Below are positions 1 to 5,556 of a stretch of 5,556 bases of DNA, one piece after another. Source of the stretch: Prevotellaceae bacterium (GTDB lineage Bacteria; Bacteroidota; Bacteroidia; Bacteroidales; Bacteroidaceae); contig JAFLUS010000154.1 of assembly GCA_022508685.1 (NCBI GenBank), forward strand, positions 1 to 5,556. Direction: 5' to 3'. The notes below the pieces were generated by a model. That model was not told the origin of the DNA, did not search any database, and saw nothing but the letters and a program-made list of their open reading frames with translations. Within the stretch, counting starts at the first letter, position 1. Every line of letters begins with the position of its first letter. Made by a program: the position numbers and the translations under genes.

Positions 1-782
1 ATGCCGTGGAGGGAATGTCCGACGGCAATGTCGCGATGTCGGTCTTTTTGAATGACGTCGAGTAGGGGACCACGTTGGCAATGGCTGGTGTAGACGAGGC
101 TGACAGTTTCATTCTCGCGAGCAATGGCTGTGTAGTATTGCTGAAAGACGGGAATGAAGGCTTCGATGAACTGGTTGCGTTGTGCGTAGATTTGTTCACC
201 GGTTTGTGCCATCATGATTTCGAGTGCTTCGAGCGATTGTTGTTCATCGTCGTTGGCTATATGCCCTCGTTGGCTGATAGTGCGAAGGAGTGTGTTTCGC
301 TGCAAAAGTGCTTTGTTGTACCGTGCAAGGATAGGAAGGTAGGTGGGGTGGCATTGTGCAATGACGCTGTCGATGAATTTTCTGCGTCCGTCGCTCCCGC
401 CAAGAATAAGGGCGCTGTCGTTAGGGGAAACAATGATGAGAGGCAGTAAACCGATGTGGTCGGCCATGCGTTTGTAGGCTTTCTGTCCGCGTCGAAAGAT
501 TTTTTTCTGGTGCAAGCGCAGTCCGCAGCTGATTTCTTCACGGCTGCCGTCATCAAATTCGTAATCGCCTTGCAGCATCATGAATTGTTCGCCGTGGCGA
601 ATGTTGAGCGAATCAATGGCGTTGGTGGCACTTTTAGTGAAGGAAAGGAAATAGATAGCGTCGAGGATGTTGGTCTTTCCTTCGCCGTTGCAACCGATGA
701 AACAGTTGATGTGTGGGGAAAAATTGAGTTGCGCGTCGGCTATGTTTTTATAATTGAGCAGGGAGAGATGATGAAGGTGCAT
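1..782 (-). CDS. recF: DNA replication and repair protein RecF (5' part; 3' end outside window)
   Basis: RecF is an SMC/ABC-type ATPase that binds gapped DNA at stalled forks and, with RecO and RecR, helps load RecA. The frame is open from the ATG at 782 to the window edge, giving 260 complete codons of a family usually about 360-370 residues long. Visible motifs are the N-terminal start MHLHHLSLLNYKNI, the Walker A loop GCNGEGKT at residues 30-37 followed by NILDAIYFL, the RecF block SPND at 119-122 with GGSDGRRKFID at 128-138, and RHRDIAVGHSLHG at the edge, where Bacteroidota RecF usually continues into IHKDD. The ABC signature and Walker B lie outside the window. The start was chosen because it gives the normal RecF N-terminus and lies about 20 nt from a -7 element. 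The gene is divergent from tRNA-Gly. The frame shows no break. The identification is secure; the 3' end cannot be judged. Confidence 0.95.
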   Translation of the reverse strand, partial: MHLHHLSLLNYKNIADAQLNFSPHINCFIGCNGEGKTNILDAIYFLSFTKSATNAIDSLNIRHGEQFMMLQGDYEFDDGSREEISCGLRLHQKKIFRRGQKAYKRMADHIGLLPLIIVSPNDSALILGGSDGRRKFIDSVIAQCHPTYLPILARYNKALLQRNTLLRTISQRGHIANDDEQQSLEALEIMMAQTGEQIYAQRNQFIEAFIPVFQQYYTAIARENETVSLVYTSHCQRGPLLDVIQKDRHRDIAVGHSLHG

Positions 783-802
783 TGGTGGGTGAAAATTTTT
801 TG

Positions 803-810
803 CAAAATTA
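803..810 (-). promoter_or_regulatory. Probable recF promoter, -7 element
   Basis: On the minus strand this reads TAATTTTG, a full match to the Bacteroidota -7 consensus TAnnTTTG. It lies 20 nt upstream of the recF ATG, so the untranslated leader would be very short, perhaps 10-15 nt. No TTTG -33 element is seen at the expected 19-20 bp spacing (the minus strand reads AAAA there), so the call rests on one element and its position. Confidence 0.5.
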
Positions 811-830
811 CAAAAAACTTCGGAAATGCT

Positions 831-861
831 TTTTCTATTTACAAATTTCTTTCTAATTTTG
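831..861 (+). promoter_or_regulatory. Probable tRNA-Gly promoter (-33 and -7 elements)
   Basis: TAATTTTG at 854-861 matches the Bacteroidota -7 consensus TAnnTTTG. Nineteen bp upstream, at 831-834, is TTTT, a three-of-four match to the -33 TTTG. Transcription would start near 866-869, giving a pre-tRNA leader of under 20 nt for RNase P to remove. No other convincing promoter occurs before the antiporter gene, so this one may also drive the antiporter and pfkA. Confidence 0.6.
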
Positions 862-884
862 CAGTCGGTAAATTTGGTTTGTCT

Positions 885-957
885 GCGGCAATAGCTCAGT
901 TGGTAGAGCATCGGCTTCCCAAGCCGAGGGTCACGGGTTCGAGTCCCGCTTGCCGCT
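885..957 (+). tRNA. tRNA-Gly, anticodon CCC
   Basis: A full cloverleaf can be drawn. The acceptor stem GCGGCAA (885-891) pairs with TTGCCGC (950-956). The D arm is 894-909. The anticodon stem TCGGC/GCCGA (911-915, 923-927) encloses the loop TTCCCAA, giving anticodon CCC at 918-920, which reads the Gly codon GGG. The T arm is 933-949 with loop TTCGAGT. The discriminator base is T957, as usual for bacterial tRNA-Gly. CCA is not encoded. The outermost T-stem pair (A933 with C949, tRNA positions 49-65) is mismatched; all acceptor and anticodon pairs are Watson-Crick, so the gene looks functional. The antiporter ATG lies 23 nt downstream. Confidence 0.97.
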
Positions 958-980
958 CTGACTGATAACGTTTTGACCCG

Positions 981-2351
981 ATGTTGTTGATGACGCTGAC
1001 AATTGTGGCGGTACTCTTGACAGGGTATGTGCTGATGAGTACGATGCAGGTGAATCACTTGAATCGTGCTGCTGTTGCCATGTTCTGCGGTGTCATCGTT
1101 TGGGTGCTCTACGTGTTTCGTGGCACGGATTTTCTGCAACTGATGCATCCTGAAGAGTACCAGACGTATCTTGAGAATACGGAGACTCGAGGACTGACCA
1201 TTGGCGATTTTGTTGCCAACAACGTGATGGTGAAGTACGTGGCTGAGGCTTGCTATGTCATTTTGTTCCTCATTGCTACCAATACCATTGTGGGTGTGAT
1301 GAATAACAATGGTGTCTTCGATTCATTGGTATCATGGCTTCGGATGCATAGCAGCAAGTGGTTCTTGTGGGTACTTTCGTTGCTCACATTTGCCGTGTCA
1401 GCCAATGTCGACAACTTGACCGCTGCGGTGTTGATGCTGTCGATTATGAGTCGCATCGTGAATGGGCATCGTCAGAAGGTCATTTATTCTTGTGCCATAT
1501 TGGTTGCTGCCAATTTAGGTGGTTCGTTCACCGTTATCGGCGACATGACGTCGATGATGTTGTGGGTACATAAGGTGGTAACACCTTCGGCATTCTCGGC
1601 AGGGGTGTTCTTGCCAGCATTTGCCACATTCTGCGTATTCAATCTGTTGCTTTCTACCATGCTCGTTGGCAAGGTGAATGTGGTATCCGTGCTTCATCGG
1701 TACAAAGGCGACGATTCTTTCTTGAGTTCATGGCAAAAGGCTGTCATGCTCGTTGTGGGGCTTGCAGGACTATGGTCCATTCCGACATTCAGTGCCGTTA
1801 CGCATTTCCAACCATTCATCGGTGCGTTGTGCGTATTGGCGTTGATTTGGTTGTTGGAAGGTGTGTTTACGTTCCGGCAGAATGGCAATGTACTCTTTGT
1901 GAGTCAGGAACGGCTTCACAATACGGAATTTGTGGGCATACAGATTATTCTTTATTATTTAGGCATTGCGCTTGGTGTCGGTGCATTGAAAGAATGTGGA
2001 GCGTTAGATGCTGCCTGTCATTGGCTCACGCAGTATATTCATAATGTATATGTCTATGGCATTCTGACAGGATTTGTGTCGATGTTCATGGATAATGTTC
2101 CGTTTGTCATGGCGGGCATGAATATGTTTGATTTGAATTCTACGGCAGACACCGTGCTCAATGGTGCATATTGGCAAATGTTGGCATTTTGCAGCGCAGT
2201 CGGCGGCAGTATGCTTTATGCAGGCACGCTGGCAGGACATGCTGTCGTAGAAGTAGAAAGCATCGGTGCGTGGTGGTATGTGAAGCATATTTTCTGGCGT
2301 GTACTGATTGCATGGGGTGTCGGAATGTTGGTGTTCTGGGCAACGCATTAA
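981..2351 (+). CDS. nhaD: NhaD-like Na+/H+ antiporter (ion transporter superfamily)
   Basis: This is a 456-residue, strongly hydrophobic, multi-spanning inner-membrane protein of the ArsB/NhaD permease group. NhaD proteins exchange cytoplasmic Na+ (or Li+) for external protons. Family-like sites are [10 protein letters not shown] (140-149, with the intramembrane D144-N145), [10 protein letters not shown] (186-195, with G187-D188), FMDNVP (369-374, with D371-N372) and [10 protein letters not shown] (406-415). The paired Asp-Asn motifs in the two halves fit the inverted two-repeat fold. Length fits the family. The ATG at 981 is used, but the ATG at 990 (Met4, [10 protein letters not shown]) is an equally good start; neither has a clear ribosome binding site. 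The gene begins 23 nt after the tRNA and ends 23 nt before pfkA. The family is fairly sure; ion specificity is inferred from family and could differ. Confidence 0.85.
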   Translation: MLLMTLTIVAVLLTGYVLMSTMQVNHLNRAAVAMFCGVIVWVLYVFRGTDFLQLMHPEEYQTYLENTETRGLTIGDFVANNVMVKYVAEACYVILFLIATNTIVGVMNNNGVFDSLVSWLRMHSSKWFLWVLSLLTFAVSANVDNLTAAVLMLSIMSRIVNGHRQKVIYSCAILVAANLGGSFTVIGDMTSMMLWVHKVVTPSAFSAGVFLPAFATFCVFNLLLSTMLVGKVNVVSVLHRYKGDDSFLSSWQKAVMLVVGLAGLWSIPTFSAVTHFQPFIGALCVLALIWLLEGVFTFRQNGNVLFVSQERLHNTEFVGIQIILYYLGIALGVGALKECGALDAACHWLTQYIHNVYVYGILTGFVSMFMDNVPFVMAGMNMFDLNSTADTVLNGAYWQMLAFCSAVGGSMLYAGTLAGHAVVEVESIGAWWYVKHIFWRVLIAWGVGMLVFWATH

Positions 2352-2374
2352 GAAAGAACTTAAAACGAAGAAGC

Positions 2375-3349
2375 ATGAAAATCAATTGCATAGGAATTCT
2401 TACGTCGGGTGGTGATTCTCCCGGCATGAATGCGGCTATCCGCGCTGTCACACGTGTCGGCATCGCCAAAGGATTTAAGGTCAAAGGCATCTATCGCGGA
2501 TACGAAGGACTCATCAGTGGCGAAATCAAGGAACTTACGACCGAAAGCGTGAGCAATATCATTGCACGTGGCGGAACAATTCTGAAGAGTGCACGCAGCA
2601 AGACTTTCATGACAAAAGAAGGACGTGCGCAGGCATACGAAACCATGCAGAAGGAAGGCATTGATGCGTTGGTGGTGATTGGTGGCAATGGTTCGCTGAC
2701 GGGTGCCCGCTATTTTGCACAAGAATTTAATGTGCCTTGCATCGGATTGCCCGGAACCATTGACAATGATTTGTACGGAACGGACTTGACTATTGGGTAC
2801 GACACTACGCTCAATACCATTATGGAATGTGTGGATAAGATACGCGATACGGCCAATTCACACGAACGCATCTTCTTCGTCGAAGTCATGGGACGCGATG
2901 CCGGCTTTTTGGCACAGAATAGCGCGATTGCCAGTGGAGCGGAAGCAGCCATTATTCCCGAAGATTCCACCGATGCCGACCAGTTGGAGCAGTTTATCGG
3001 ACGTGGTATCCGCAAAAGCAAAAATTCGAGTATTGTCATTGTGAGCGAAAGCCCCAAGTGTGGTGCGATGTTCTATGCCGACCGCGTGAAGAAAGAATAT
3101 CCGCAATATGATGTGCGTGTATCTATTCTCGGTCACCTTCAGCGTGGCGGTTCTCCGTCGGCACGCGACCGTATTCTTGCCACACGGCTCGGTTCAGGTG
3201 CCATTGATGCCATTTTGGACGGACAACGCAATGTGATGATTGGTGTGCGCAATGACCAAGTGATTTATATACCCTTTGATGATGCTATCCGTTCCGATAA
3301 ACCGATGGATAAAAACCTCATCAAAGTGCTCGATACGCTATCTATATAA
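2375..3349 (+). CDS. pfkA: 6-phosphofructokinase, ATP-dependent type (PfkA family)
   Basis: This cytoplasmic glycolytic enzyme phosphorylates fructose 6-phosphate to fructose 1,6-bisphosphate. Its 324 residues match the usual length of about 320. Motifs in order are [11 protein letters not shown] (9-19, nucleotide loop), IYRGYEGL (39-46), GGTILKSAR (66-74), GGNGSLTGA (103-111), PGTIDND (126-132, with catalytic base D130), VMGRDAG (171-177, substrate contact) and GHLQRGGSP (253-261, part of the PFK signature). Gly106 after the Asn and Gly127 before TIDND are the small residues of ATP-using enzymes; PPi-dependent forms usually have Asp and Lys there. The odd point is Asn105 where the family normally has Asp (E. 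coli Asp103), a Mg-ATP ligand. The ATG at 2375 gives the normal N-terminus. The frame is open back to an ATG at 2171, but that extension overlaps the antiporter gene and is not family-like. It is probably co-transcribed with the antiporter. Confidence 0.95.
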   Translation: MKINCIGILTSGGDSPGMNAAIRAVTRVGIAKGFKVKGIYRGYEGLISGEIKELTTESVSNIIARGGTILKSARSKTFMTKEGRAQAYETMQKEGIDALVVIGGNGSLTGARYFAQEFNVPCIGLPGTIDNDLYGTDLTIGYDTTLNTIMECVDKIRDTANSHERIFFVEVMGRDAGFLAQNSAIASGAEAAIIPEDSTDADQLEQFIGRGIRKSKNSSIVIVSESPKCGAMFYADRVKKEYPQYDVRVSILGHLQRGGSPSARDRILATRLGSGAIDAILDGQRNVMIGVRNDQVIYIPFDDAIRSDKPMDKNLIKVLDTLSI

Positions 3350-3390
3350 TATGTAGAGTGCTATCGGTGAGTAAGTTTTAAGACGGCAGT

Positions 3391-3421
3391 TTTGCACATT
3401 CAACATTTTTTCCTAACTTTG
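3391..3421 (+). promoter_or_regulatory. Bacteroidota promoter for the corA operon
   Basis: TTTG at 3391-3394 and TAACTTTG at 3414-3421 are both perfect consensus matches (-33 TTTG, -7 TAnnTTTG), separated by exactly 19 bp. Transcription should start near 3426-3430, leaving a leader of about 200 nt before the corA ATG at 3631. It lies 41 nt after the pfkA stop. I see no convincing intrinsic terminator in that gap, so some read-through from pfkA is possible. Confidence 0.85.
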
Positions 3422-3438
3422 CAACCGCAAACAGTAGA

Positions 3439-3453
3439 CCGCGCAGCGTGCGG
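3439..3453 (+). other. GC-rich hairpin in corA leader
   Basis: CCGCGC (3439-3444), loop AGC, GTGCGG (3448-3453) form a 6-bp stem with one G-T wobble, just after the predicted transcription start. A second TGCGG lies at 3464-3468 and could compete for pairing with the upstream CCGC. No U-tract follows, so this is not an intrinsic terminator. It may stabilise the 5' end or take part in an alternative fold. Confidence 0.4.
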
Positions 3454-3471
3454 ACGTGCAATGTGCGGAAT

Positions 3472-3555
3472 ATGAAATCAACTATTATCGTTTTTAATTC
3501 TCAATTATTCATGGACGACTATCCGGCGAATAGTTTCAGTGACTTGACGGTATAG
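3472..3555 (+). CDS. Possible leader mini-ORF 1 (27 aa), unrecognised
   Basis: An ATG at 3472 opens a 27-residue frame that begins MKSTIIVFNS and ends SFSDLTV, closed by TAG at 3553-3555. It lies inside the predicted corA transcript, just after the leader hairpin. I do not recognise the peptide; its second half is polar and acidic (MDDY). The stop is one base away from the ATG of the next mini-ORF, which would suit translational coupling. A short frame like this can arise by chance, and coding potential cannot be tested here. Confidence 0.25.
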   Translation: MKSTIIVFNSQLFMDDYPANSFSDLTV

Positions 3556-3556
3556 G

Positions 3557-3613
3557 ATGAAGTTCTCAAATGTTCTGAAATCCTTGCTCGTTTTCTGCAT
3601 TCTATTCATTTAG
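3557..3613 (+). CDS. Possible leader mini-ORF 2 (18 aa hydrophobic peptide)
   Basis: An ATG at 3557, one base after the stop of the preceding mini-ORF and in a different frame, encodes MKFSNVLKSLLVFCILFI, then TAG at 3611-3613. Two lysines followed by a Leu/Val/Ile/Phe run resemble a signal peptide core or a tiny membrane peptide. Its stop lies 17 nt before the corA ATG. It could be a leader peptide that senses translation before corA, a small membrane protein, the remnant of a decayed secreted-protein gene, or chance. Confidence 0.3.
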   Translation: MKFSNVLKSLLVFCILFI

Positions 3614-3630
3614 CAAAGATTCAGAACAAT

Positions 3631-4557
3631 ATGCGTACATTCTGGAATACGACGAAAGGCATCAAGCCTATTGACGCTTGGCAACCCCATTGCTGGGTGC
3701 AAGTGACTTGTCCTGTGGAGGACGATGTGGACTATTTGGTGAATGAACTTCACATGCCCGACTATTTTCTTTCCGACGTTGCCGATACCGACGAGCGTGC
3801 CCGTTATGATATGGATGAAGGATGGTTGATGGTCATTTTGCGCATCCCTCATCTGAAGAGCGTCAATTCGCGCACCCCATATACCACGATTCCGCTTGGT
3901 GTGGTGATTAAGAAAGACATCATCATTACGATTTGCAATCAGGAAACGCGCATGATGCTTGATTTCATCAATCATCAACAACGTCGTGCCGAAGGTTTCA
4001 GCGATGCTGCCGACCTCGTCTTCCGTTTGTTCCTTTCTGCGTCGGTGTGGTATCTGAAATATCTGAAGCAGGTGAATGGATTGATAGAGAAGGCTAAACG
4101 CAACATTGAAGGACAAATCGACAACAAAGACCTTGTCAGTCTTTCTCGCTTGCAGGATAGTTTGACATATTTTGCAACCTCTATTCGTGGTAACGAAACG
4201 CTGCTTTCCAAATTGAAGTTCCGTCTGCCTGTTGACGAACTGGATGCAGAATTGATTGAAGATGTGAATATTGAGATGAATCAGGCACGCGAAACGACTG
4301 CAATCTATATCAACATCCTCAGTGCAACGATGGACACGTATGCCAACGTCATCAACAACAACATGAACCGTGTGATGCGTCTGCTTACGTCGCTGAACAT
4401 GATTATCATGTTTCCGACCCTCATTGCCTCGCTGTTCGGCATGAACCTCATCAATGGTATGGAAAGTTGGACACTTGGTTTTCCCATAGCCATCGTGCTG
4501 TCAGCCATCACCACCATTGTTTCGTGGCTGTGGTTCAGAAAGCGACAATGGCTGTAA
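3631..4557 (+). CDS. corA: CorA family magnesium/divalent cation transporter
   Basis: CorA proteins form pentameric inner-membrane channels for Mg2+ (some carry Co2+, Ni2+ or Zn2+). The 308 residues show the standard layout: a soluble cytoplasmic domain (about 1-245) with long charged helices at about 145-245, then two transmembrane helices near the C-terminus (about 252-270 and 282-301) and a basic tail (FRKRQWL). The defining Gly-Met-Asn triplet lies at 270-272 at the end of the first helix, preceded by Phe rather than the common Tyr. The short periplasmic loop INGMESW carries one acidic residue (E278). Length is normal and the frame intact. The ATG at 3631 is the first after the mini-ORF stop and gives a normal-length protein. 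It leads a probable operon with the flavodoxin/ferredoxin gene 22 nt downstream. The ion transported cannot be read from sequence. Confidence 0.93.
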   Translation: MRTFWNTTKGIKPIDAWQPHCWVQVTCPVEDDVDYLVNELHMPDYFLSDVADTDERARYDMDEGWLMVILRIPHLKSVNSRTPYTTIPLGVVIKKDIIITICNQETRMMLDFINHQQRRAEGFSDAADLVFRLFLSASVWYLKYLKQVNGLIEKAKRNIEGQIDNKDLVSLSRLQDSLTYFATSIRGNETLLSKLKFRLPVDELDAELIEDVNIEMNQARETTAIYINILSATMDTYANVINNNMNRVMRLLTSLNMIIMFPTLIASLFGMNLINGMESWTLGFPIAIVLSAITTIVSWLWFRKRQWL

Positions 4558-4579
4558 CCACTTCAGAACTTATCTCATT

Positions 4580-5377
4580 ATGATTTTCTATTTTTCCGGC
4601 GTTGGCAATTCGCGTTGGGTTGCCCAGAAGATTGCGATGGAGTTGGGCGATGATACGCTGCATTTCATTCCCGATGCCATGCTCCGTCCTCAACATTACG
4701 AACTGCGACCCGACGAACCGCTCGGATTTGTGTTTCCATGTTATGGGTGGGGAGTCCCCATGTTCGTTGAGCGTTTCATAGAACGTCTTGATATCAGTAA
4801 CGTTGGTTACCTGTATTTTGTAACGACGTGTGGCGATGATACAGGACAAACGGAAGAACTTTTCTGCAAGGCCGTAGCACGCAGAGGGTGGACGTGCAGC
4901 ATGGGCTATGCCATTCAGATGCCCGAAAGTTATATTTGTCTGCCCGGATTCAAACTTGATACACCGGTAAAGCAACAGCGTAAATATAGTATTGCTGAGT
5001 TACGTATTCGGCAGATTGTCCGCCTTGTTCAAGCCCGCTCCAGTCAGTTCAACACCATTCCGGGACCGTTGAAATGGGCAAAGAGCCATATCGTCCGTCC
5101 GTTTTTCAATCGTTATCTCATTACTTCACGTCCGTTTACTGCCTCTTCTGCCTGCATTTCATGCGGTGCGTGCGAAAAACATTGTCCTTTCCATTGCATT
5201 GAAATGAAAAATACGCCTTCTGCTGATGGAAAAGCCATGCGTCCTCACTGGCGTCGCCACAAGTGTGAACTCTGCCTCCGCTGCTATCATTCTTGCCCCG
5301 TCAATGCCATTCAGTGGACGTTCCTCACGCACGGAAAGGGTCAGTATCTATGCACATTGAAGAGTGAAACACATTGA
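4580..5377 (+). CDS. EFR1-type flavodoxin/4Fe-4S ferredoxin protein
   Basis: This 265-residue, probably cytoplasmic, electron-transfer protein has two parts. The N-terminal flavodoxin-like domain has a phosphate loop FSGVGNS (5-11), a second loop region VFPCYGWGVP (51-60) and TTCGDDTGQ (82-90), all fitting FMN contacts. The C-terminal bacterial ferredoxin domain has two CX2CX2CX3CP motifs, at C192-C195-C198-C202 and C229-C232-C235-C239, for two 4Fe-4S clusters. The family usually has Thr in SGTGNS; here it is Val8. The ATG at 4580 starts directly at the first beta strand (MIFYFSG). The frame is open to an ATG at 4517, but that would add 21 non-family residues inside corA. It follows corA by 22 nt, and its TGA overlaps the next ATG, so all three are likely co-transcribed. 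The physiological partner is unknown. Confidence 0.9.
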   Translation: MIFYFSGVGNSRWVAQKIAMELGDDTLHFIPDAMLRPQHYELRPDEPLGFVFPCYGWGVPMFVERFIERLDISNVGYLYFVTTCGDDTGQTEELFCKAVARRGWTCSMGYAIQMPESYICLPGFKLDTPVKQQRKYSIAELRIRQIVRLVQARSSQFNTIPGPLKWAKSHIVRPFFNRYLITSRPFTASSACISCGACEKHCPFHCIEMKNTPSADGKAMRPHWRRHKCELCLRCYHSCPVNAIQWTFLTHGKGQYLCTLKSETH

Positions 5378-5556
5378 TGAGGGATATGCCGAAGCAAGAA
5401 GATTCATACCAACAGTTTGTGCGCCATATCGACCGTGACAACAATATGAGTCTGGTGCGCTACCTTCTTGCGATTGGTGTGATGATTGCCCATTTTAATA
5501 TCTTGTGTGGTGCAGATATATCATGGTTTGTTACGTCCTACGAGGTAGTCTGTGGC
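5377..5556 (+). CDS. Membrane acyltransferase, acyltransferase-3 family (5' part)
   Basis: The ATG at 5377 shares its A with the TGA stop of the preceding gene (TGATG), a usual sign of translational coupling. The frame is open for exactly 60 codons to the window end. After a polar, charged N-terminus (about 1-24) comes SLVRYLLAIGVMIAHF (25-40), the first membrane helix of acyltransferase-3 proteins with the characteristic spaced Arg28 and His39. These integral membrane enzymes move acyl groups, often acetyl, onto surface polysaccharides or other envelope glycans. A second ATG at 5386 (Met4) is an alternative start. Only the first helix is visible, so the family call is good but not certain, and the substrate is unknown. 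Confidence 0.75.
   Translation, partial: MRDMPKQEDSYQQFVRHIDRDNNMSLVRYLLAIGVMIAHFNILCGADISWFVTSYEVVCG

Larger units (their letters stand above)
3422..3630 (+). promoter_or_regulatory. Long 5' leader of corA, possibly regulatory
   Basis: Between the promoter and the corA start lie about 200 nt with three visible elements: a GC-rich hairpin near the 5' end, a 27-codon ORF, and an 18-codon hydrophobic ORF. The other protein genes here have leaders or gaps of some 20 nt, so this length stands out. I do not recognise an M-box, an ykoK-type or any other named riboswitch. In Salmonella, the corA leader holds a short ORF (corL) that couples translation to Rho termination; a similar role here is only an analogy. 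Confidence 0.4.

Noticed and set aside
885..957. tRNA-Gly as an integration site for a mobile element
   Set aside because: No integrase gene and no second copy of the tRNA 3' end are seen in the window; the flanking genes are housekeeping types.
75..965. Plus-strand open frames across 75-449 and 456-965
   Set aside because: They lie antisense to recF, whose minus-strand frame is intact with Walker A and family motifs. The second also runs into the tRNA, and neither translation resembles a known family.
969..975. Separate promoter for the antiporter gene (ATAACGTTTTGA region)
   Set aside because: The TA and TTTG parts are misspaced by at least one base, and any start would fall at or beyond the ATG.
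2171..2374. N-terminal extension of pfkA from an ATG at 2171
   Set aside because: The extra 68 residues are Cys/Arg-rich, overlap the end of the antiporter gene in another frame, and precede a normal PFK N-terminus at 2375.
3350..3390. Intrinsic terminator after pfkA
   Set aside because: Only weak AT-rich pairing is present, with no GC-rich stem and no U-tract.
3422..3630. Known Mg2+ riboswitch (M-box) in the corA leader
   Set aside because: I see no conserved M-box features. The leader may still be regulatory but cannot be assigned to a named class.
4517..4579. N-terminal extension of the EFR1-type gene from an ATG at 4517
   Set aside because: It would lie within the end of corA, and the flavodoxin fold begins properly at the ATG at 4580.

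Overview
The window looks like ordinary chromosomal DNA from a Bacteroidota bacterium, probably order Bacteroidales and perhaps a Prevotella relative. Three things point there. Promoters fit the Bacteroidota pattern (TTTG, about 19 bp, TAnnTTTG). Start codons lack strong Shine-Dalgarno sequences. The protein families are also typical of the group: an EFR1-type flavodoxin/ferredoxin, a NhaD-like antiporter and a Bacteroidales-like phosphofructokinase. The taxonomic call is inference, since no rRNA or other marker is present.

Left part (1-980): the 5' part of recF runs leftward from 782 and leaves the window at base 1, with 260 codons present. It is divergent from a tRNA-Gly(CCC) gene at 885-957. 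The AT-rich gap between them carries two facing -7 elements that form a perfect 9-bp inverted repeat.

Middle (981-3349): a NhaD-like sodium/proton antiporter starts only 23 nt after the tRNA, and an ATP-type 6-phosphofructokinase (pfkA) follows 23 nt later. The phosphofructokinase has Asn instead of the usual Mg-binding Asp in its GGDGS motif. No terminator or good promoter is visible between tRNA, antiporter and pfkA, so they may share a transcript.

Right part (3350-5556): a perfect Bacteroidota promoter at 3391-3421 starts a leader of roughly 200 nt with a GC-rich hairpin and two tandem mini-ORFs. A CorA-family magnesium/divalent cation channel follows. Next come an EFR1-type protein (flavodoxin fold plus two 4Fe-4S motifs) 22 nt downstream, and the start of a membrane acyltransferase whose ATG overlaps the preceding stop codon. 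These three genes look like one operon, though their functions have no obvious link.

I found no mobile element, CRISPR array, defence system or prophage. The best leads are the corA leader with its mini-ORFs and the Asp-to-Asn change in PfkA.
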